A stretch of DNA of 10,429 nucleotides from Armatimonadota bacterium (GCA_026392135.1 JAPLCR010000163.1:1-10429), one strand, 5' to 3'. Positions 1-8,058 are shown, counted from the first letter of the stretch. Translations and numbers: made by a program. Notes: a model not told the origin generated them from the letters alone.

Positions 1-83
1 TTTCATAGGGTGAGTAGTTACTAAAAATCAAGACTAACGCTTTTGATGCGCTGTAAGATTATCCAAAAGGAGAAAATGAAGAG

Positions 84-1064
84 ATGTCTTTGCTTGGAGA
101 TAGATTGTCCCCAGTAGCGCGACTTTTTACCATTTTGATGCTACTTCAAGCAGGGCGAAAAGTTACCCAGAAGGAGATGGCGGAGGAGTGCGGGTGTTCC
201 GCAAAAACGATACAACGTGATTTGGACGTTCTGGCGGAGATGAACTATGTTTGCACGTATGACGAGAGTAAGCATACTTACGTTCTAGAAAACCCGACGC
301 AACTTGTTAGTTTGAGTTTCTCCCTCTCTGAAGTGTTAGCGCTTGCTATAGCGGAAGGCGGTATGGCGGCTCAATCGGGCGCGCCTTTAGGCGTCGCTTC
401 GCAACTCGCGTTCAAAAAGATACGCGCATTGATACCCCAGAGTTTGCAAGAGACGCTCAGTTCCGCTCCTCAAATGGTTTACCTCCCGCCAGATACGCGT
501 AGAGACTATGCTAACGCGCCATGGGAAGCCCTCTTTCAAGCGATTCGCTTACGGCGGGTCTGCTCGCTAAAATATGAAGTAGTCTCGCGCAAGGAGATTA
601 CAGTGCGCCCCGTAGAGCCTTACTGTCTAACGCGCATTGACGGGTACTGGAACCTTATCGCTTACTGTCGGCTAAGAAAGGCTATTCGCCTGTTCGCTTT
701 AGACGCTATTAAGGGCTTCGTTCTGACAGAAGAAACGTTTCTATTTCCGGAGGACTTCGTTTACGCGGAGTTTATGAAGGGCGCGGTAGGTCTCGTACTA
801 GGGAAGCCTACGCAAGTCAAAGTACGCTTCAACGCGGAGGCAGCTCCTTGGGCGAAGCGGATTCGCTGGCGATTTCAGCACACGCTTACCGAAGAACCAG
901 GCGGTAGCCTTATATTGCAGGGCGAAGTGAGCGGGTTGCACGACCTCAAAAAAGAGTTGCTACGGTGGGGAGCGATGGCGGAAGCATTGGAGCCGCCGCA
1001 GTTGCGAGAGATATTAGAGAGGGAAGCCAGAGCGATGCACGCCCTCTATAGCGAAAATAGTTGA
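84..1064 (+). CDS. WYL-domain transcriptional regulator (HTH-WYL-WCX), probable regulator of the cas operon
   Basis: A 326-residue DNA-binding regulator. Residues about 13-62 form a DeoR/HTH_11-like winged helix with the recognition-helix pattern CGCSAKTIQRDLDVL. Residues about 145-215 are a WYL domain, recognised by RPVEPYCLTRIDGYWNLIAY and the following strand IRLFALDAIKG. Residues about 240-320 fit the C-terminal WCX extension. WYL domains are ligand-sensing modules, often thought to bind nucleic acid or nucleotides, and are frequently found beside CRISPR-Cas and other defence genes; a WYL protein has been reported to repress a cyanobacterial CRISPR locus. Control of this operon is inferred from position only. 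The usual FrldRI strand reads LFALDAI here, so the second arginine is an alanine, while R202 is kept. The start at 84 follows AGGAG at 68-72 with 11 bases between. An ATG at 76 is in another frame and soon stops. The ligand, and whether it activates or represses, are unknown. Confidence 0.85.
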   Translation: MSLLGDRLSPVARLFTILMLLQAGRKVTQKEMAEECGCSAKTIQRDLDVLAEMNYVCTYDESKHTYVLENPTQLVSLSFSLSEVLALAIAEGGMAAQSGAPLGVASQLAFKKIRALIPQSLQETLSSAPQMVYLPPDTRRDYANAPWEALFQAIRLRRVCSLKYEVVSRKEITVRPVEPYCLTRIDGYWNLIAYCRLRKAIRLFALDAIKGFVLTEETFLFPEDFVYAEFMKGAVGLVLGKPTQVKVRFNAEAAPWAKRIRWRFQHTLTEEPGGSLILQGEVSGLHDLKKELLRWGAMAEALEPPQLREILEREARAMHALYSENS

Positions 1065-1074
1065 GAAATTTTCT
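1064..1074. promoter_or_regulatory. Short interrupted palindrome between the regulator and cas3, possible operator
   Basis: The sequence AGAAA-T-TTTCT is a perfect 5+1+5 inverted repeat that begins on the last base of the regulator gene. It lies in the 95-base gap before the preferred cas3 start, the most likely place for a cas operon promoter. I could not identify convincing -35 and -10 boxes. It is short and AT-rich, so chance is a real possibility; the operator role is a guess from position. Confidence 0.2.
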
Positions 1075-1145
1075 ACTTGCGTAACGGGGTTGGACAGACA
1101 AGATGTCCGACCTCTTGTTGTATCCTTACGCCAACGCCAATCTGA

Positions 1146-1152
1146 GAGGGAG
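1146..1152 (+). promoter_or_regulatory. Ribosome binding site supporting the cas3 start at 1160
   Basis: GAGGGAG lies 7 bases before the ATG at 1160, an ideal distance. The in-frame ATG at 1103 has only a loose GGGG about 13 bases upstream. This site is why the shorter Cas3 is preferred. Confidence 0.5.
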
Positions 1153-1159
1153 CGACGAC

Positions 1160-3898
1160 ATGACTACTGACCCGCTATTAGCGCTTTGGGGCAAGACCGA
1201 TAGAGAGAACGACAAAAACTACCACCCGCTCCTGTTCCACTTATTGGATGTAGCGCACTGCGCCCTTGAATTATGGAATAGGCTACCCAATAACCTACGA
1301 AGCCGCATGGCGAACGCCATTCAACTAGATGAACGGCAAGCGGGACTCTTCTTCGCGTCGCTTGCTGGGCTACACGATATTGGAAAAGCCTATCCCTGCT
1401 TTCAAAACAAAGCGCCCAACCTCCTTCTTGAAATGGTAGAGGGCGCTGGCTTTGATGTCCCTACGCGATGTATGTCGCCGCATCCGCATAACTTCGTTAG
1501 CGTTCCAGAGGTAAAGCGCCTCTTTGAGAGCAAAATTCACAAAGAGACGCTACTGGCGTTCGCCCACGCGCTCGGAGCGCACCACGGCGTATTTCCTACC
1601 CGTGACGACATCGCCAAGATAACGCCGAATGATTTAGGCGTGGAGCCTATCTGGGAAGAGGCGCGAAACAGGTTGTCGGAAGAGGTGATGACGCGCCTCG
1701 CTATATCGTGGGACATCATTCCGCCCCGCTCAATAGAGATTCAGGATAGCGCGTTTATTCCGCTTCTCGCCGCGTTTATCTCTATCGCGGACTGGTTTGG
1801 CTCCTCCAAGCATTTCCCTATGGATGGAGCGCAGGACATAGCCGCTTACGTCATCGCCTCAAAGCGGTGTGCAAAAGCAGCGTTGGATGCAACCAAGTGG
1901 TCTCCTCCTCCCGTAATAACGGAGAGCCTTCCCTTCTCAAAACTTTTCGACTATCTCAATCCCGGTAGTGTAAAGCCTAACGCGCTCCAAAAGCGCGTCG
2001 CCAATTTGCTAGAGGGCTTAGACGCGCCCTCTCTCTGGATTATCGAGGAGGAGATGGGCGCGGGAAAGACGGAGGCGGCGTTTTCGATTTTGGATGCGTG
2101 CAGGGTCAAGGGGTTAGCGCATGGGGTCTATGTCGCTATGCCGACCCAAGCGACCTCGAACGCCATGTACAAACGTCTTGGAGATTACTTGAGGACGAGA
2201 GATGCAGAGCAAGCCGTCAACCTCATTCTTGCTCACTCTCACGCTATTTTGGACAACGAGTACCGAGACCGCATAGAGTTCACACGGCAGTTCGACGCAC
2301 GGATATATAACAATGACGAACGCGCTAACGATACAGAGGGAACGCTTCTTGTACGCTCTTGGTTTACGGCAAGAAAGCAGACCCTGCTCGCGCACTACGG
2401 CGTTGGAACGATTGACCAAGCGCTTATGGGCGTATTGCAGACACGTCACTGGTTCGTTAGGCTTTTCGGGCTTGCGGGAAAAGTGGTGATATTCGACGAA
2501 GTTCACGCCTACGATACCTATATGAACACCCTGCTGGCGCAACTCATTAAGTGGCTGGCGGAGTTGGACTGCACGGTGATTCTCCTTTCTGCAACGCTCC
2601 CTCGAAAAGCGCGTCTTGAACTCGCCGAAGCGTACTGCGGTGGCGCGAAAGAGGCGTTAGTCGCCCAGACCTCGCCGCCCGCCTATCCGCGTATCACCTG
2701 CGTTCCGAAAGGTTCGCCGCAAAAGGCGCTGGCTCATCCGATTCCTCCGAACGCCAACCCGAAAACCGTCCGCCTCGAACATCTTCCGAATAGCCTGGAG
2801 GCGGTTCTAAACGCGCTGAGGAACCAAGAGGGGTGCGCGATAGTCGTCTGCAATACGGTGGCGAAGGCGCAAGAGATGTATCGAACGCTGGAAGCCGTTT
2901 TAAGCAGGGAGGGCTGGAAGTGTCTGCTGTTTCACGCTCGTATGCCGTTTGGATGGCGAAAGGAGCGCGAGGAGCGCGTTTTGGAACTTTTTGATAAGCA
3001 TTCGGGCAAGGAAGGGCAGGAGAAGCGCCTTAAAACCTTGCTTGTGGCGACGCAAGTTGTGGAGCAAAGTTTAGACTTGGACGCGGATATTATGGTCTCA
3101 GAAATGGCTCCGGTCGACTTGATTCTACAACGCATGGGGCGCTTGTTCCGCCACAAGGAGCGGGAGCGATATACGCAACAGGCGCGTTTCATTTTGCTTT
3201 GCGATACGGAGAGCGAGACGGCTCTCCCGAATTTCGGGAACTCTACCTTTATATACGAGGAGTACGTTTTGCTTCGTTCGTGGCTGGCGCTTCGAGAGAA
3301 GAGCGCGATACTGCTTCCGAACGAAATTGAGCCTCTGGTTTCGGAGGTGTATGAGCAAGAAGAGGATGCAGATATACCGAACCAATTTAAGCCTCATCTA
3401 CTCAAAACAAAAAAAGAGATGCAAAATAAGATAACGAATGATGCAATACTTGCTGAAGAGGTTTTAGTGAAGGAACCTTGCAGACCCCGTTACCTTTTCG
3501 AGCAAAAGAATCGTAAACTTGTAGACGAAGATAATCCGCGAGTGGAAGCAAGTATTCGCGCTTCGACTCGTTTGGCGGAACCGAATGTTCGAGTTATTTG
3601 CCGCGGGTCGTGCGCCGATGGCACAGCGCTTGCCCCTCTTAACCTTATTCCAAAGGACATGGAAGATGTGATAAAGTTAATGTCTTTTGAAGTCAGTATA
3701 CAGTCGAAAGCGCTAGTATTTGCTATTTTAGCGCTGGAGCAGCCTGATATATTCAAATCGGAGGCGCATCTACGCTATCACTACGCTCTCGACTTTCAAG
3801 CAGGAATACCTGTAGAAGAGGGACTTAGGGGCATAATAGGCATAGACCCGATTCTAGGGCTGATAGAAAGGAAGAAAAGTGGAAACTCCAAAATATAA
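1160..3898 (+). CDS. cas3: Cas3, type I-E HD nuclease-helicase
   Basis: The effector of type I interference: it is recruited by Cascade after R-loop formation, then nicks and unwinds target DNA in an ATP- and metal-dependent way. The product is 912 residues from 1160, in the usual range. The N-terminal HD domain shows H27 (in HPLLFHLLDVAH), H72-D73 (LAGLHDIGK), H141-H142 (GAHHG) and D211 (SIADWFGSS), matching the metal ligands of characterised Cas3. The SF2 helicase has Walker A MGAGKTEAA (299-307), DEVH box (446-449), SAT (477-479), a motif V region with VVEQSLDLDAD, and motif VI QRMGR (657-661). The C-terminal domain ends with a Cas3-type region. An in-frame ATG at 1103 would add 19 residues unlike the family; the N terminus MTTDPLLALWGKT resembles the usual LWAKS start. 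The end overlaps cas8e by 20 bases. From about 3360 the gene becomes strikingly AT-rich. All catalytic motifs look intact. Confidence 0.96.
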   Translation: MTTDPLLALWGKTDRENDKNYHPLLFHLLDVAHCALELWNRLPNNLRSRMANAIQLDERQAGLFFASLAGLHDIGKAYPCFQNKAPNLLLEMVEGAGFDVPTRCMSPHPHNFVSVPEVKRLFESKIHKETLLAFAHALGAHHGVFPTRDDIAKITPNDLGVEPIWEEARNRLSEEVMTRLAISWDIIPPRSIEIQDSAFIPLLAAFISIADWFGSSKHFPMDGAQDIAAYVIASKRCAKAALDATKWSPPPVITESLPFSKLFDYLNPGSVKPNALQKRVANLLEGLDAPSLWIIEEEMGAGKTEAAFSILDACRVKGLAHGVYVAMPTQATSNAMYKRLGDYLRTRDAEQAVNLILAHSHAILDNEYRDRIEFTRQFDARIYNNDERANDTEGTLLVRSWFTARKQTLLAHYGVGTIDQALMGVLQTRHWFVRLFGLAGKVVIFDEVHAYDTYMNTLLAQLIKWLAELDCTVILLSATLPRKARLELAEAYCGGAKEALVAQTSPPAYPRITCVPKGSPQKALAHPIPPNANPKTVRLEHLPNSLEAVLNALRNQEGCAIVVCNTVAKAQEMYRTLEAVLSREGWKCLLFHARMPFGWRKEREERVLELFDKHSGKEGQEKRLKTLLVATQVVEQSLDLDADIMVSEMAPVDLILQRMGRLFRHKERERYTQQARFILLCDTESETALPNFGNSTFIYEEYVLLRSWLALREKSAILLPNEIEPLVSEVYEQEEDADIPNQFKPHLLKTKKEMQNKITNDAILAEEVLVKEPCRPRYLFEQKNRKLVDEDNPRVEASIRASTRLAEPNVRVICRGSCADGTALAPLNLIPKDMEDVIKLMSFEVSIQSKALVFAILALEQPDIFKSEAHLRYHYALDFQAGIPVEEGLRGIIGIDPILGLIERKKSGNSKI

Positions 3899-5504
3899 TC
3901 TCCTCCATGAACCATGGATACCTTGCGAACTCTCCGGTGGGAGTACAGTCAAATTAGGGCTTTGGGATGTACTCGCAAGAGCGCATGAAATCATAGAGAT
4001 TTACGACCCTTCGCCATTGGTTACTACTTCGCTACATAGGCTCCTGATCGTCCTTATGTATCGTTGTGTTCCCGCTTCTAGCGATGAGGACTTTGACTCG
4101 AATTGGAAGACGTTATGGGAATCGCCAACCTTGCCTACTGGCAATATTGAGAGATATTTCGCTCAGTGGTCAGAACGCTTTTCCCTTTTTGATGAAAACT
4201 ACCCATTCTATCAAACACCTAGTCTCTCTGTTGTACAAGAGGATAAGCAGGGCAATCTGCAAGAGCATCCAGACTCCATTTTTCGCCTCCACAATGATAC
4301 GCCTGATGTAGCTTTGAGCTATCTGTTTGAACACCGTCAACTAAGTCAAGATAGCGTTGTTATTCCTGTCGATGAAGCCGCTCGACTGCTTGTGGCTACA
4401 CAGAGTTACGGTATTTCGTGTAGTCAGAGCGGGCGTTATACTTTTAACGGAGAGACTAAACATGACCCCGGCGGTAGACAGAACGGCTTGCTTTATACGG
4501 GATTGGTGTGCTGGCTAGCAGGACAAAGCCTTAAAGAGACTCTACTGCTGAATTGGACGCGCTATGTGTGTCCTGAGTTGGATATGCCCTGCTGGGAGAG
4601 AAACGACTATGCCGCCTCCATTACCTCTTCTCAGGGTAAGGGTAACGAACATATACCGAGAGGTATGCTAGACCGTTTTACATGGCAAGCGCGGATGGCG
4701 AGACTCATTCCTACATATCAATATGGCAATTTAGCGGTAAGTCAAATCCACTTTACACAAGGCAGACAAGCCCGCAAGGCAGTGATACGTGACGAAATGC
4801 AATTCTACATACGAGATAGCAAGGGCGAAGTCGAGAGCGTATTGCAATTAAGGCGTGACAAGGCAGGATGGCGTAATATCCACTCCCTCCTACTTTTCTC
4901 TAGTTTGAAACAAAATGACACGCGCCCGGCTGTAATACGCCAGGTTTCCGAGCGAATAGAATACGGGGAGCTAAACGTAAATACCCGCCGATATTTGCAA
5001 CTTCATGTAACAGGGCACTCTAATGACAAGGCTAAGACTGTACTGTGGAGACATGACTTCCAAGCAATCCCTGTACGTCTTATTGCAGACCCCAACCTTT
5101 CAATGCTATTGGGTAGGCTAATGAGCGAAGCGGAAGATATGAGCAATATCTTACAACGAAAAACCGAAAAACTTTGCCAGGTATTTCTCTGCCCGAAGTA
5201 TTTCGACATGGATGGTGAACCCATTAACAAACCGCCAGAGAGGAAAAAATGGGAATCCTTAAGCCGATGCATTGACCCCCGTCCGGCTTACTGGGCGCGA
5301 CTGGAGAGCGTCTTCCAGCGTCTGCTTCTCCACATTGCAGACGACGAAGGAGATGCCTCCGAAGTGTGGCGGAAAGCGCTGGATAATCAAGCCCGTATCG
5401 CGTTCAGCGAAGCAGCCTCTCAGTTAGGCGATAGCGTTAGAGCGATTAAGGCGGAGGCGCTTGCATCAGTAAAAACAAAAACCAGAAAGGGGAGAACAGC
5501 ATAG
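3879..5504 (+). CDS. cas8e: Cas8e (CasA/Cse1), Cascade large subunit
   Basis: The large subunit of type I-E Cascade. It recognises the PAM, starts target unwinding and recruits Cas3. The 541-residue length is normal for the family. The N terminus YNLLHEPWIPCEL matches the family signature (NLL-x-x-PWIP). FDENYPFYQTP at residues 104-114 matches the conserved FDPxHPFYQ stretch. LFEHR near 149-153, DEAARLLVATQSYG at 165-178, LKETLLLNW at 218-226 and RFTWQARMARLIP at 266-278 are further family blocks. The C-terminal part, ending in a basic KTKTRKGRT tail, fits the helical bundle that contacts Cas11. The start is GTG at 3879 with AAGGAA at 3868-3873, inside the end of cas3, so translation is probably coupled. 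GC is about 38-50% over most of the gene, lower than in the cas3 helicase region and from mid-cas7e onward. Confidence 0.95.
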   Translation: METPKYNLLHEPWIPCELSGGSTVKLGLWDVLARAHEIIEIYDPSPLVTTSLHRLLIVLMYRCVPASSDEDFDSNWKTLWESPTLPTGNIERYFAQWSERFSLFDENYPFYQTPSLSVVQEDKQGNLQEHPDSIFRLHNDTPDVALSYLFEHRQLSQDSVVIPVDEAARLLVATQSYGISCSQSGRYTFNGETKHDPGGRQNGLLYTGLVCWLAGQSLKETLLLNWTRYVCPELDMPCWERNDYAASITSSQGKGNEHIPRGMLDRFTWQARMARLIPTYQYGNLAVSQIHFTQGRQARKAVIRDEMQFYIRDSKGEVESVLQLRRDKAGWRNIHSLLLFSSLKQNDTRPAVIRQVSERIEYGELNVNTRRYLQLHVTGHSNDKAKTVLWRHDFQAIPVRLIADPNLSMLLGRLMSEAEDMSNILQRKTEKLCQVFLCPKYFDMDGEPINKPPERKKWESLSRCIDPRPAYWARLESVFQRLLLHIADDEGDASEVWRKALDNQARIAFSEAASQLGDSVRAIKAEALASVKTKTRKGRTA

Positions 5505-6140
5505 ATGAAAACCCAAAATGACCAGAACCGCAAACTAATCTCGCGCCTAATTCGACTTCACATAGACGATGACCGCGCAAGACTCGCAAATTTGCGCTGC
5601 GGTCTGCGAGACCGATTACACGACACCCCGCCGAACTTAGAGCGTGTCTACTTTGGATTGAGTGGCGTAGACCTTCCCGATAATAATGAGCGCATGGAAT
5701 GGTATACCGTTGTCGGCTCTTTGTTCGGCTCGGCGCATGATAAAGTGGCTCAAAAGCGAGGTGTGTCTCTAGCCCATGCCTGCCGGACGCTTCTTGAAGC
5801 GAGTGATAGCAAGAGCCTCGAACAGCGGTTCATGGCTATGTTGAGCAGTTCTGATGAGAATCTTCCGGGACACCTGCGTCATGCGGTAAGCCTTTTGAAA
5901 GCGAAGGAGATAGGGATAGATTGGGACATTTTGCTTAACGATGTTCTGAATTGGGAGGACGCGAACAAATCCGTTCAAAAGCGATGGGGACGCGACTACT
6001 ACCACCATCCAAACATTAAAGAAACCGACGACGAACAGACTATTGAAACGCCGATAGAATGTCCGCAATGCGGTCACAAGTGGACTAAAAACCAGACAAT
6101 AACCGATCCGACCACCAACACACAGAGCGAAGGAGAATAA
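5505..6140 (+). CDS. cas11e: Cas11e (CasB/Cse2), Cascade small subunit with C-terminal CPxCG extension
   Basis: Small subunit of type I-E Cascade; two copies normally lie along the belly of the complex and stabilise the displaced strand of the R-loop. Recognised by position between cas8e and cas7e and by family features: the N-terminal ISRLIRLHIDDDRARLANLR helix, WYTVVGSLF at 66-74, LEQRFMAMLSS at 105-115, LPGHLRHAVSLL at 120-131 and WDILLNDVLNW at 140-150, followed by the usual near-terminal WGRDYY at 161-166. Most Cse2 proteins end about there. This one continues for another 45 residues with an acidic stretch, then IECPQCGHKW (C186, C189, H191), then a polar Thr/Asn tail. The CPxCG looks like half of a zinc knuckle; no second cysteine pair is present. 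The start at 5505 directly follows the cas8e stop, with GGGGAG upstream at about 5489-5494. Confidence 0.92.
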   Translation: MKTQNDQNRKLISRLIRLHIDDDRARLANLRCGLRDRLHDTPPNLERVYFGLSGVDLPDNNERMEWYTVVGSLFGSAHDKVAQKRGVSLAHACRTLLEASDSKSLEQRFMAMLSSSDENLPGHLRHAVSLLKAKEIGIDWDILLNDVLNWEDANKSVQKRWGRDYYHHPNIKETDDEQTIETPIECPQCGHKWTKNQTITDPTTNTQSEGE

Positions 6141-6146
6141 CTCGCC

Positions 6147-7283
6147 ATGAAAAACCTCAAGATTGAACTGCATCTGCTACAAAGTTTCCCGCCGTCTTGC
6201 CTCAACCGGGACGATACCAACACCCCCAAGACCTGCGAATTCGGCGGTGTCTCTCGCGCCCGTGTCTCTTCGCAATGCTGGAAAAACTCTATCCGCAAGC
6301 ACTTTCAGAAGTATTCCGAGAAGAGTAAAGGCATGAGGTCGTTAGGAATAAAAATGGAACTCATTCGTAATCTCTCAGAAGCCAATGTTGGGGATATGGA
6401 GTCGCTTGACCAGCCTGTGACAGCCTTTGTGACTCAAATGGTAGCAAAGATGAAAATAGAGAACAAGCAGCCAACCAATAGCACTGAAACGCTGTTTTTT
6501 TGGAGCGAAGCGGAGTTTCGGGAGTTGGTTCATATCCTAAGCGACCCCGAATATTTGGCTGAACTTCGCAAGGATAAGCCGAACATTCGGAAAAGTGAGA
6601 TTGACCAAAGGCTCGAAAAAGCCCAACTCAGCGCCGATATCGCCCTTTTTGGGCGTATGGTAGCGAGTAACTATGATCTCAACGTAGAGGCTGCCTGTCA
6701 GGTGGCGCACGCTATCTCGACCCATGAAGTTAGGCTAGAAACGGACTTCTTTGCAGCGATAGATGAACTGAATAGCGCTCCGGGGGCGGCGATGCTAGGA
6801 ACTGTGATGTACGACAGCGCCTGCTACTATCGCTACACCCTGCTAGATGTCGCTCAACTGACGAGCAACCTGCGCGGAACGCCCGATGAGGCTTTCGACT
6901 CCGTAAAGGTCTACCTGCAAGCGTTTATGGAGGCGGTTCCGAACGCGAAACAGAACTCTTTCGCTCATGGCGTACTCCCCTTCTTCGCGTTCGCCGTGGT
7001 GAGAGAAGCGGGAACGCCCTCCTCCCTCGTAAACGCCTTCGCAAAGCCTGTTAGCCCGCGGCGGGGCGGCGATTTGTTGAGCGAATCGGCGCTGGCGCTC
7101 ACGAAACACGCGGCGCGTTTGAACGAGGTTTACGACCTCTACGACGGCGCAAAAGCCTTCTACTTCTCGGCTCTGGACGCGGAGACGGACTTGGCGGCGC
7201 TTCCGGGCGAGAACGTGGTAAAGAGCGCCGCCCTTGTCGAAAGGACGCTTGAGGCGGCGCGGAACTTCGCGGAGGCGCAATAA
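6147..7283 (+). CDS. cas7e: Cas7e (CasC/Cse4), Cascade backbone subunit
   Basis: RRM-fold backbone protein; six copies normally polymerise along the crRNA spacer in type I-E Cascade. The 378-residue length is close to the family norm. The N terminus is diagnostic: ELHLLQSFPPSCLNRDD, then PKTCEFGGVSRARVSSQCWK at about 27-46. FWSEAEFRELV (middle) and the ADIALFGRMVAS block, where the family usually has DIALFGRM, also fit, as do NSFAHGVLP and the VSPRRGGDLL region near the C terminus. A ribosome site AGGAG at 6131-6135 precedes the ATG by 11 bases. The gene is 6 bases after cas11e and its stop overlaps the cas5e start (TAATG). The gene is compositionally split: about 38-47% GC in the first part and about 60-65% from roughly 6770 on (near residue 208), with no break in the reading frame. 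Confidence 0.95.
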   Translation: MKNLKIELHLLQSFPPSCLNRDDTNTPKTCEFGGVSRARVSSQCWKNSIRKHFQKYSEKSKGMRSLGIKMELIRNLSEANVGDMESLDQPVTAFVTQMVAKMKIENKQPTNSTETLFFWSEAEFRELVHILSDPEYLAELRKDKPNIRKSEIDQRLEKAQLSADIALFGRMVASNYDLNVEAACQVAHAISTHEVRLETDFFAAIDELNSAPGAAMLGTVMYDSACYYRYTLLDVAQLTSNLRGTPDEAFDSVKVYLQAFMEAVPNAKQNSFAHGVLPFFAFAVVREAGTPSSLVNAFAKPVSPRRGGDLLSESALALTKHAARLNEVYDLYDGAKAFYFSALDAETDLAALPGENVVKSAALVERTLEAARNFAEAQ

Positions 7284-8058
7284 TGACAGCGCGACACACA
7301 CTGCTGTTACGGCTCGTGGGGCCCATGCAGTCGTGGGGATACCGTAGCCGCTTCGAGGATAGAGATACGGGGCTGGAGCCGACGCAGAGCGGGGTTCTGG
7401 GGCTACTCGCCTCCGCTTACGGGGTCTCGCGGGAGGATACAGAGACGCTTGCCAATTGGGACGCTCGTCTGCGTATGGGTATTCGCGTAGAGGTTCCCGC
7501 GAAACGCTTTAGCAAGTCCGTACCTACAGGGTTTCGGGTGGAGAGCGACTTTCATACGGCGCAGAATGTGTACCGCGCCTCTGGCGGAACCAGAGCGGAG
7601 ACGGTTCTACGCGCCACTATCTGGCGGATGCGCGGTACACGGCGGGGCTGGAATCGGACGACCTCGAACTGCTAAAAAGCCTAGAGCAAGCCCTGAAAAG
7701 CCCTGTTTGGACGTTGAGCCTCGGTAGAAAGTCGTTTCCGCTCTCCGTCCCCCCCTGGCTTCCCAAAGGGGGAGTTCGGGAAGAGACGCGACTGTTGGAG
7801 GCGTTGCAGTCCGCGCCCTGGCTTCTTCTGCATGATGGGGAGACTATTCCGCCTGAGATTCCCTTTGTTTTGGAACCGGACGCAGACTTCCCTACGGAGT
7901 TCGATACGTCAACAGCGATTCCTATGCGGATGGCGGACAGACCGCTGGATTTTGAAGCGCGGCGCTTTGGGTTACGTCAGACGATGCGCCTACAACGCTC
8001 TCTCGGAGAGTGCAAAGAGCGAGGAATGGAGGAAGACCGATGTTTCTGTCTCAAGTGA
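7283..8058 (+). pseudogene. cas5e: Cas5e (CasD), interrupted by a one-base frameshift
   Basis: Cas5e caps the 5' handle of the crRNA in Cascade. The first frame (7283 to stop at 7675) gives residues TLLLRLVGPMQSWGYRSRF, EPTQSGVLGLLASAYG, and DFHTAQNVYRASGG, all typical Cas5e. After VLR (ending at 7612) it becomes unrelated and stops. The -1 frame, read from about 7612, gives RHYLADARYTAGLES, then DDLELLKSLEQALKSPVWTL, LGRKSFPLS and a normal C terminus with RRFGLRQ, ending at the TGA at 8056-8058. Adding one base within 7609-7614 would give a single protein of about 258 residues containing the family motif RHYLADA. No slippery heptamer is seen at the junction, so programmed frameshifting is unlikely; a real mutation or a one-base sequence error is more likely. 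The ribosome site is GGAGG at 7271-7275. It overlaps cas7e by 1 base and cas6e by 19. Confidence 0.88.
8028..8033 (+). promoter_or_regulatory. Ribosome binding site fixing the cas6e start
   Basis: GGAGGA sits 6 bases before the ATG at 8040, inside the end of cas5e. It favours that ATG over the in-frame GTG at 8010, which would add ten residues not seen in the family. Confidence 0.6.

Noticed and set aside
1..83. A possible promoter before the regulator (TAAGAT at 54-59 as a -10 box)
   Set aside because: No acceptable -35 box lies at the right distance, so it cannot be supported from sequence alone.
1103..1159. The upstream in-frame ATG at 1103 as the cas3 start
   Set aside because: It has a poor ribosome site and would add 19 residues unlike other Cas3 N termini; the ATG at 1160 has GAGGGAG 7 bases upstream. 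Not fully excluded.
2114..2542. A 142-codon - strand open frame within cas3
   Set aside because: It lies opposite the helicase motifs of cas3, has no recognisable domain and no ribosome site that I can see; a shadow of the real gene.
6843..7301. A 152-codon - strand open frame opposite cas7e
   Set aside because: It is Arg/Val-rich without domains and sits opposite a clear cas7e in a GC-rich stretch where long antisense frames arise by chance.
7668..7680. The run CTAAAAAGC near the premature stop as a possible -1 frameshift slippery site
   Set aside because: The protein match changes frame about 60 bases earlier, near 7610; slipping here would leave about 20 unrelated residues in place of a conserved motif.
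7714..8058. A separate small gene beginning at TTG 7714
   Set aside because: Its sequence is the C-terminal half of Cas5e, and the same frame continues upstream to the RHYLADA motif at about 7612, so it is part of the frameshifted cas5e, not an independent gene.
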